A stretch of 31,747 nt of DNA. Source: Silene noctiflora. Taxonomy: Eukaryota; Streptophyta; Magnoliopsida; Caryophyllales; Caryophyllaceae. The DNA is taken from NCBI GenBank assembly GCA_009801015.1, contig VHZZ01000017.1, positions 316,879 to 348,625 on the forward strand. Reading direction: 5' to 3'. Shown here one piece after another: positions 20,845 to 27,876 of the stretch. The notes beneath the pieces are model-generated. The model was given only the letters and a program-made list of their open reading frames with translations. It was not told the DNA's origin and did no database searches. Each line of letters begins with the position of its first letter. The first letter of the stretch is position 1. Position numbers and translations under genes: made by a program.

Positions 20845-21420
20845 GAGCATCTCCAACAGTCAGCTATAATACATTGTAGTTTGGTTTGTTACATCGATTT
20901 TTAAAGCTACCCAGCTTTCCAATAGCGTACCGCTTCAATGGCGAACTACAACATATTGTGGCTTGTATGAGTCCCACGTACTTGCTTTAATCTAATGAGA
21001 ATTTACCTTTTATTTTTTTCTAAAGCAAGCATGTAGCTTGGCAGAGCTCCCATACTTGTCAGCTACATCTTAATTTTTCATAATCAATGGGGTAAGCTAC
21101 ACATTTATTCCCTCCATTCAACTCCACCCTACACATTTCTTTTTTCACGTTTGCCAACGCGGATTTTGGGCGTTAAATATCTTTAGCTACGTATTTGCAA
21201 AAAATGTAAAAGTTAGATATTTATAATGTACTCGTCAAGACGAATCAAACAAGATCTCACATGAATATATTTTTATTTATGTATTGAGAGAAAAATGAAC
21301 TTGAAGGATCATTTGTTAATAGTGTGCAAAATAGATAAGTGTAGTGTGGAGTTGAATGGAGGGAGTATTATTTTGCAAAAATTGCAAGCAAGTCCTTCTA
21401 GAGAACCATTGGAGATGCTC
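20845..21420. mobile_element. MITE with GAGCATCTCCAA ends, carrying a nested Stowaway
   Basis: The ends GAGCATCTCCAACAG and CATTGGAGATGCTC are inverted repeats of a terminus widespread in plants. The interior includes repeated AGCTAC-like motifs (AAAGCTACC, CAGCTACATC, AAGCTACAC). A 258-bp Stowaway at 21108-21365 lies inside; without it the element is about 316 bp. TTA is at the left flank and TAG at the right, so the duplication is unclear. Confidence 0.65.
21108..21365. mobile_element. Stowaway MITE nested in the GAGCATCTCC element
   Basis: The arms TTCCCTCCATTCAACTCCAC and GTGGAGTTGAATGGAGGGAG match almost perfectly and extend inward (CCTACAC/GTGTAG). TA flanks it at 21106-21107 and 21366-21367. 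Confidence 0.8.
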
Positions 21421-21664
21421 TAGTGAGGTTTTCTGTATTGTGATCCATGGCCCCACATGTGCGTCTTTATTCCCTCTTAAAAAAAATTGTGCATCTCTAT
21501 AGAGATTCTATATAATCTGAATTTTTGCAAGAATTATTAGTTTGTTTGTTTGAAACATGGCATGTTAAATAAATATCGAAATTCTCCTTAAGACGACTTT
21601 TTTTCGTTTGAAATTAACTTAGACCGAGAAAACGTGACCATTTTTTTATAAGAAGTTAGCATTA

Positions 21665-22017
21665 GGGTAAGATTATCAGCAAGACTCTTCCAAGTCTTAA
21701 GACTCTGCCACATCAGCTTTCCACTAACTTTTATTATTTATTTATTGTTCAGACTTACCTTAGACTTTATATATTATCCGTCAGACTCACCTCAGACTCT
21801 ATTTTTCTACTTTACCTTTTTTTTTTTTTTATAAAAAAAAATGCTACATGTGATCCATTCATTGGATAGTTTTCATTAGAGGTGGGTTCAAGACTCACCC
21901 AAAGTCTTAAGTTGAGTTTTGGATTTTCAAGACTCGACTTAAGACTTTCTTAAAACTAGGATAGATTATTGGTAGTTTTGAGTGAGTCTTGTCTCAAGAC
22001 TACCAATAATCTTACCC
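21665..22017. mobile_element. Tourist-like MITE, 353 bp, TTA duplication
   Basis: The ends GGGTAAGATTATCAGCAAG and ATAATCTTACCC are inverted repeats, flanked by TTA at 21662-21664 and 22018-22020. GTCTTAAGACT and AGACTCA variants are scattered through the interior. The triplet duplication supports PIF/Harbinger. Confidence 0.75.
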
Positions 22018-22560
22018 TTATAATTTACTGATAAAATTTGTACAATTTTAGCTGTAGCCTTGGGTGTAAGTCGTGCAAACATTTTGTCATAAAATAGTTA
22101 CTTTTTATAGCAAAATAATGATATTTTTTTGAAATGGGAATTTACGAAATGAATAATGCGTGGAAAACTAGATTAACAGTTATGCCCAAAAATAACGACA
22201 TTTTTTTTTTTTCGATATGTTTTTAAAAATATTTGAGGAAAGTTTCAAAATGTATTGAAATGAAACCATGACGAGAGTACGTAGTAATTCTCTGTATGAT
22301 AAAAGTCAGATGTATATCCTAGAATCTTATTACAAAAGCGCGAAAGCTTCCTTATTTTCAGCAAATACACAAATTATAGAATAAGACTGTGTTGCGGTAT
22401 GAGTCGACCTTTTTATTAGTTCAAACACTCATGTGTTACTATTAAAACGAGTAATTTAACGTACAAAAGAGATGAATTACCTGCATGTTATTAAAAATCG
22501 AGGAGGTGTAGGTATCCAATATTGTCCCTTAATTAATGCACCTTCACTAATAATGCTACT
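22018..22560. other. Intergenic, no gene seen
   Basis: AT-rich spacer with a T run at about 22200-22212. No open reading frame of interest and no paired termini were found. Confidence 0.5.
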
Positions 22561-22913
22561 TCCACCTTTCTCGGTCTTTGCGAGCGTGTGAAACGGTAAA
22601 AACACGCCAATATGAATGTCGTGTCTTCAGAATTAAACACGTCATTATAAATGGCGTGTCTATGCAGTGCATTTTTCATTCCAGTAGCTGTCCAAAATGA
22701 CACACCACAAACAGGTCATTAGTAGTGGCGTGTGCTCTTCAATAAACACGCCATGTGTAATGGCGTGTCTTAAGTCAGTAAAGCAACAAATTCAATCCAG
22801 TAGATGGGCTAAATGGGACATGAGAAACACGCCATTAGCAGTGGCGTGTTTATGGGAAGAAACACGCCATTAGCAACAAATTCACAGGCTCGTAAAGACC
22901 GAGCCTACGTGGA
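22561..22913. repeat. Array of short AACACGCC palindromes within inverted arms
   Basis: Outer arms 22570-22592 (CTCGGTCTTTGCGAGCGTG then TGAA) and 22881-22903 pair at 21 of 23 positions, and TCCAC/GTGGA extends the pairing outward. Between them lie five imperfect palindromes of about 25-37 bp: 22601-22624, 22635-22660, 22699-22735, 22745-22770 and 22826-22851. Each has an AACACGCCA-like arm and a TGGCGTGTT-like arm around a short loop. A half unit sits at 22861-22874. The class is unknown to me; it could be a foldback transposon or a hairpin RNA source. Confidence 0.7.
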
Positions 22914-23093
22914 CACCATTTCGACAAATATTTTCAAAACCGACCCAAAACTACAATTATTTTATTTTTGAGCATTATTTCAAAAACGGATTCTATATTA
23001 TGTTGATGATTATGATGATGGTCATGATGTAGGTTATCATGATGATTGATGTAGTGGAGGATGATGGATATGGATGGGATTAGATCATATGCA

Positions 23094-23574
23094 TTATAAC
23101 TTAATTGGAAACCCTAATTGAAGGGCAACATTTACATTCACATCATCATCATCATCATCATGAGTGTCATCATTAAGGTTATTCTTGTGCTTAACTAATG
23201 GTGTTAAGCTAAGGGAAGAGCTTCTCTTAGAGGAGGGGAATAAGGTGGTGATTGTAAGGAGGAATTAAAATCATTATCATCATTATTAATATTATTTTTA
23301 TTACAATTAAGGTAATAATTTTGATTATTAATTTTACTATGAATAGGGTTGTTATTATTATTAGTAATAAAATTGTTAGATAAGAAGAAGTTGAAGCCAT
23401 GGGATTATTGTTATTATTGTGATTATTATTACTTGTATTATTATTACATGATGATTGAAGGATTATTAGTAGGAAAAAATGATTGAAATTAGAGTGATAA
23501 TTAGTGGTTATAGTGATTATTATTGTATTATTATTATGATGATAATGATGATGATTAAAGTATGGATTAGTCAT
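23094..23574 (-). pseudogene. N-terminal remnant of a WIP-type C2H2 zinc-finger gene (NTT/WIP2-like)
   Basis: On the minus strand an ATG at 23574 opens MTNPYFNHHHYHH, compared with the MTDPY start of Arabidopsis NTT. Long Asn/His runs follow, then SPPLREALPL (23239-23210), SLTP in a second frame (23210 downward), a run of seven Asp, and VALQLGFP. These match, in order, the family's SPPLREALPLLSLSP motif, its acidic stretch, and VALHIGLP. Two frame changes separate the pieces: one near 23375 and one exactly at LPL/SLTP, where a single base appears to be missing. A stop follows at 23094. The WIP zinc-finger domain does not appear downstream, where the palindrome array lies instead. WIP proteins are nuclear regulators of transmitting tract, root and seed-coat fate. 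This copy should not make one. Confidence 0.75.
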
Positions 23575-23664
23575 GATGAAAAGTGAGCGGAAAAGTGAGT
23601 TAGAAAATTATTAAAGGCTGTGAAAGTGGAAGTAAGGGAGCTAGCTAGAGGGAATAATTAAAAA

Positions 23665-23881
23665 CAAAACGTTTTGCTTGTGATGGATAAGTCTTGCTTG
23701 TGACAGATACTATCCGTCATAAGTTGAAGATGGATAGTGTCCCTCTCATAATAAGACAAGTGAGGGAGAAATGGAGCACCCCATGTATAGTGTCATTTGC
23801 ACATACAGTTGCATATTGTGAGAGGGGCAATATCTGTCTCAGCTTGTGACGGATAGTGTCCGTTTTCAATGAGAATCTGTG
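23665..23881. mobile_element. Mutator-like MITE, about 217 bp
   Basis: The ends carry GACAGATACTATCCGTCATAA and TTGTGACGGATAGTGTCCG in inverted orientation. The flanks AATTAAAAA (23656-23664) and AATTACAAA (23882-23890) match at 8 of 9 positions. It is the uninterrupted relative of the element at 1287-2010, sharing GAGCACC and the AATAAG region. It lies in the upstream region of the WIP-like remnant. Confidence 0.7.
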
Positions 23882-24367
23882 AATTACAAAACTAATTGAT
23901 GTAGAGAAATTGTTGGAGAGGTGGTGCAAAGGTTTTATTTCAATCCGGATTTTCTCTATTTTCTCAAAAGAAATAGATCTCCACTTTGTATAACGGTCCG
24001 GATCAAATCTTGTGATGATCCAAATAATTTATAACCGTTTTATAAAAATAAAGTTTTAATGGATGGAGAGAGAAAATATATTAAAATATGGGCGTATTAG
24101 AAAGGAAATAGAGAGAAAGAAATAGAGACCATAATTAGTTTTAAAGGGGTGCAATATGATGAAGTTAGGTTAAACAAATTGATGTGGGACTATATATGAA
24201 AAAACACAATTTTTTAAGTGAGAAGGATATATTTGTTTTTCTTAAGACAAGTCAAATATATAGCGTAGTACATTATCACTTGTATAGATAAGACAAAAAA
24301 ACAAAATGTTTAGATATTAGCAAAATGTTTATCTTATTTATGTAAGTGGTATGTTATTTGACGTTAA
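23882..24367. other. Intergenic, no gene seen
   Basis: AT-rich spacer with no coding frame. Reverse-related stretches (TTAAGACAAGTCAAATATATAG at 24242 and ACAAAATGTTTAGATATTAG at 24300) hint at decayed repeat DNA, but no element could be bounded. Confidence 0.4.
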
Positions 24368-24720
24368 GGCCCTATTTGTCAAATAACAGAAGCAGATTTA
24401 TAATAGCAGATAACGTTAGCAAAATACGGTTAGCAGATTTTAGTAGCAGATTTGACTAGCAAATTAATTTATCAGATTTAAGAAAATGTGTTTGATAATT
24501 AGCAGATTATAAGGCAATTATATCATTTTCATGTATAAATTGAATATGCTATTGCAATATGCTGCTAATAGCAGCATATTAAAAAACAGTAGATTCCGGC
24601 CAATATGCTATCAGAATATGCCATTTACCAAACACATCAAATTAGTAGATTGAATGGTCAACATACTATTTAGGTCGGAATCTACTAATTTCAGCCAATA
24701 TGCTGTTTACCAAAATAAAG
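24368..24720. mobile_element. Tourist-like MITE with AGCAGATT repeats
   Basis: The left end GGCCCTATTTGTCAAATAAC follows TAA (24365-24367). The right end CTGTTTACCAAAATAAAG is its rough inverse and is followed by TTA. The left 130 bp carry repeated AGCAGATT/AGCAGATA motifs, and the right half has AATATGCT and TAGTAGATT variants. No coding potential. Confidence 0.6.
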
Positions 24721-24804
24721 TTATAATTTTGTGTCGAGTGAATAGAAAAAAAAAGGGACAAAAATAATTCTGTTGCACAACATTAGTCCTTATCCTTTTG
24801 ATAA

Positions 24805-25012
24805 TAATTTGAGCGTTTTAGTTCATTTTAAACTAATTTAGTTCGGTCCAATTCAATTTATCAGTTCAAAAGACATTACTATTTGTGTACCAGGACCATA
24901 ACCAAAGAGAGCGATTAAGATGAAAAGTATAAGGGCTTGTGTTTTTTGGATTGAATTGAGCTGAATTGAATTAAATTGAACTGAAGTATATTGAATTGAA
25001 TTGAAATACGTC
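24805..25012. mobile_element. Two decayed CTGAA-array MITE fragments
   Basis: 24805-24880 has TTTTAGTTCATTTTAAACT and AGTTCGGTCCAATTCAATTT, inverted family sequence. 24933-25012 starts GGGCTTGTGTTTTTTGGATT after TAA and continues with ATTGAATTGAGCTGAATTG repeats. Neither has both termini. Confidence 0.45.
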
Positions 25013-25757
25013 TCAACTCTATCCCAACCCATTTAATTTTTCTATAACACAACAAGACATGTTTAACCAATTTATTTTTAAGCAGTTCATTTTTTACCCA
25101 CTTAACCCATTTAACCCATTTAACCCAATAAACAAATTAAATAAAATAAATTTCATAACCATATTATCCAAAAAATGATGAATGAAAATGCTTATTTTTA
25201 AGCATATGTGTATTTTTTATGAGCTTATCAAAGTTTATAAGTTAGATTTTAATTTTTTTCGTCAAAACTCAAATTTAACTAAGTTTGTTGGTAATGTTTT
25301 TTAGTTTTATTGTAATTTTTTTAACTTAATGTTTCAGTGAATGAACTCAAAACTTTGTACTCATAATTTTTAAAATAAAACTCAAAAACTTTATTATAAA
25401 GCTCAGAAACTGTAAAACTAGTAGTATATCAGATGTATAATCATTTAGTGACACACTTGCCTAGTTACTTTGCTGAAACCGTAACTGACCGTAAAAAGTA
25501 AAAATCACGCCAAGAAACAAAGGTAAAAAATTGGTAATGGCGCTAAAATTTACGCTGGAAAAATTGATTAATTTCAAAAGAACATGATGATGATGATTTT
25601 AAGATCAATTCTAATGATCTTGAATACCTTAATTATGCGGTTAATGATCAATTAATCATGCAATAGGTTGATTAAACAGTAAGCCTCTTTTAATTTTTCC
25701 TCTTGAATTTTACGATTGTCATTTATGTATGCATGTAACAGTAATTCTTGTTATTTA
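25013..25757. other. Intergenic, no gene seen
   Basis: AT-rich spacer. A short tandem of CCCATTTAA/CCCACTTAA units lies at about 25098-25130, and a GATGATGAT run near 25586. Neither belongs to a recognisable gene. Confidence 0.5.
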
Positions 25758-26047
25758 CTCCCTCCGTTCCGATCATTTGTTTACCTTTTTTTTTTATTAT
25801 TTTTTTTTTGGTGTAAACCATCCGGTTTAATCCGGAGTCGAGCCGGGTAGGACCACTAGGGCGGTAAAGCTCTTCCTCATGAGTTTCAACACTACTGCGT
25901 TCCCAAGGAACGAACACGAGACCTCTGGTTGAGCTAGAACAACCCCTTGCCAGTTGATCTAAGTGCTCATGGGTACCTTTTTTTTATTATTGGTGAGAGT
26001 ATTTTAATCAAAGGTAAATAAGTGATTGAAGCGGAACTTAGAAGGAG
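25758..26047. mobile_element. Stowaway MITE carrying a nested SINE
   Basis: The left end CTCCCTCCGTTCCGATCATT and right end AGTGATTGAAGCGGAAC...AAGGAG are inverted, flanked by TA (25756-25757 and 26048-26049). Removing the SINE and one target copy leaves about 100 bp, a normal short Stowaway. Confidence 0.8.
25802..25974 (-). mobile_element. tRNA-derived SINE, about 173 bp, inverted
   Basis: Read on the minus strand it starts ACCCATGAGCACTTAGATCA, has a B-box-like region GTGTTCGTTCC, shares GAGCTTTACCGCCCTAGTGG with the SINE at 10871, and ends in an A tail. Its target duplication is ACC, 8-10 T, ATTATT (25783-25801 and 25975-25991). It lies inside a Stowaway MITE. Confidence 0.85.
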
Positions 26048-26368
26048 TAATCATTGATTAAATCTTTCAATCAGTCGATTATTACATACTTATAATTGAT
26101 ACTCCGTAACTGTCAATCTCTATTTGTTTATTAATTTATCGCAACAACGATATTAATCGAGTGTCGGACTATTGATTGTCGACTGTGGTGGAGTTACGGG
26201 GCGAATTCAAGTTTTAGTTAAAATTTGCGATTTTTATCCTAATTTACCTTCTACGTACGTTTGCTTCTTGGATTCCGCTTCTTTTTTCCTTTGCTCAAGA
26301 ACTTCTGTAAGGTGTTAATGTTAATCATCATATCTCCAAAAGTGTCTACGCTATAGGACCCTGAAAAT
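26048..26368. other. Upstream region of the MSL relic, no gene seen
   Basis: This is mixed AT-rich spacer. The last 20 bases (GCTATAGGACCCTGAAAAT) resemble the sequence just before the start of the second MSL copy (GCTCTAGGCTTCCGAAACT), so the duplication includes some leader. Confidence 0.4.
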
Positions 26369-27410
26369 ATGTCTAACATTTAACTGTTGAAAGAGAAGTA
26401 GAGGTTGGCTCGGATTCCCAAGAAAAACAACCTGAAATCTCACCTCCTCAAAATACAGATACAGATTCTGTGAGTGTAAAAGTCAAAAACCTGGATTCAG
26501 GCAGCGAACCACCAACTGAACCTCGATCCAACCAACATAAATGAGGCTCGTTTTTAACATGTTTTATGCCGATACCCAAGCCCTTTTGTTATCTATTTCG
26601 TGTCTTGCTCATTATGTGTATAGCACGAGTGGTATATGCTTGTGTTACAGTTGCTGAGCTGTTTTGTCGTCGTACGATTGTTCCAATTCATTATCAGATG
26701 TGAAGTCTTTGAAAAACACTTGGTAGTTAATGTTCTTATGCGCTGTTGGATCTCTGTTGTTATGATATCGCTTTTGGTTGAAGTAGGAATATTTTATCCA
26801 ATTGCTAAATATGTCCCAGAGTTGAAACTTATCAACCAAGTCCTTTATTTCTTTATAGCTAAGTGGATTAAGATAATTTGTATGTTGATTTGAATTTATC
26901 TTTTCAACCAAGTCCTTTGTTTCTCTTACATTAGCACAATCACTCGAGGATGAAGACAGTGAATGTTGGGTCCTTGTTTTGGAAGCTGCTTCTGAGATCG
27001 TTAATTGTCTCTTATCTGTGCCGGCTGAGGTTGTGGTCATAAGCAGTGTCTCCACATATAATCAAAGCTAAATATTTGACGTCTACACTGAGAAATGGAT
27101 CAAGCCTCAAGGTATCTCTCTGTGTTTTCATAGTTATAACATTGTTTCATTGTTAACTCGTATACTTGTGTGGTCGCTACCAAATGTGTTTAGAGGTCAT
27201 GTGATGACCACTATGAAGATATTGGAACAGGTGCATGTAACAGAAAATATGTAGTTTATGTTGCTTTGGTACCAAGAGAAACATCATCTCCATCTTAAGC
27301 GCGGTGATGCTCCTAGGCCTCTTACTTGTATGAGAATTATATTCTGGTGACCACCTAAACACATCTCCGAACAAGAGAATTATCGTACTTTGGACTGTTA
27401 GTCTTTTGAT
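26369..27410 (+). pseudogene. MscS-like (MSL) channel pseudogene, copy A, truncated
   Basis: This is homologous to the first part of copy B at 27877. Matched blocks include EISPPQNTDTDSVSVKVKN against ILSPRNTEKDSVSVKVEN, LVEVGIFYPIAK against LVEVGLFFPIAK, AKWIKII against TKWIKII, and IFDVYTEKWI against IFGIYTQKWI. Copy A has a stop at codon 5, a frame change soon after, a deletion in the first membrane helix (near 26650) and further stops. It ends where copy B reaches about position 28950, so the MscS pore domain is absent. It is a non-functional relic older or less constrained than its neighbour. The two copies lie head to tail, a local tandem duplication. Confidence 0.8.
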
Positions 27411-27876
27411 ATAAGCAAAATGACATAGTATTATAGCGAACTTAATAATTTGACCTAATTATTCCATACGTTATTAATAACTTAATAAGTACTCATAAAT
27501 CCAAGAGTGAAGTTTAGTAGTTTACTACTCAGTTAATCACCATTTCTTGTTTAAGACCGTCTTAAGCAAGACCAACGGCCAATAAATAAGGTGTACCGTT
27601 TTTGAGTTGTTGACTAGTTGTAGGTAGGTAACAAGTGAAATTTGCAATTTGGGCAACTTGTATGATGATACAAAACTAGTGATCAAGACTGCACACAAAA
27701 ACGTTTATGTAGTGGCAGGACTACTTGGACTAGTCTTGTATTGTTATTAACACAAGTTAACGTTTTTGTCCGATATCAAGTTAGTCTTCCTTTAATACTC
27801 CACTATAATTCTTGGACTACTTGGAATGCACGCTCAGGTTCATCATACCAACTGTAGGCTCTAGGCTTCCGAAACT
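27411..27876. other. Spacer between MSL copies A and B
   Basis: No gene is seen. CTTGTTTAAGACCGTCTTAAG at 27547 is an isolated end of the Mutator-like MITE family. The final bases should hold the leader of copy B. Confidence 0.45.

Noticed and set aside
20624-20845. A 73-codon open frame, N/Q/H-rich at its end
   Set aside because: No family resemblance, no gene context, and it abuts a MITE; too weak to call a gene.
23140-23166. A plain ATC/CAT microsatellite
   Set aside because: On the minus strand it encodes the Asp run between SLTP and VALQLGFP of the WIP-like relic, so it derives from a coding acidic stretch.
26645-27055. A 136-codon open frame on the minus strand
   Set aside because: It is antisense to the MSL copy A relic, has no recognisable domain, and the plus-strand homology to copy B explains the sequence.
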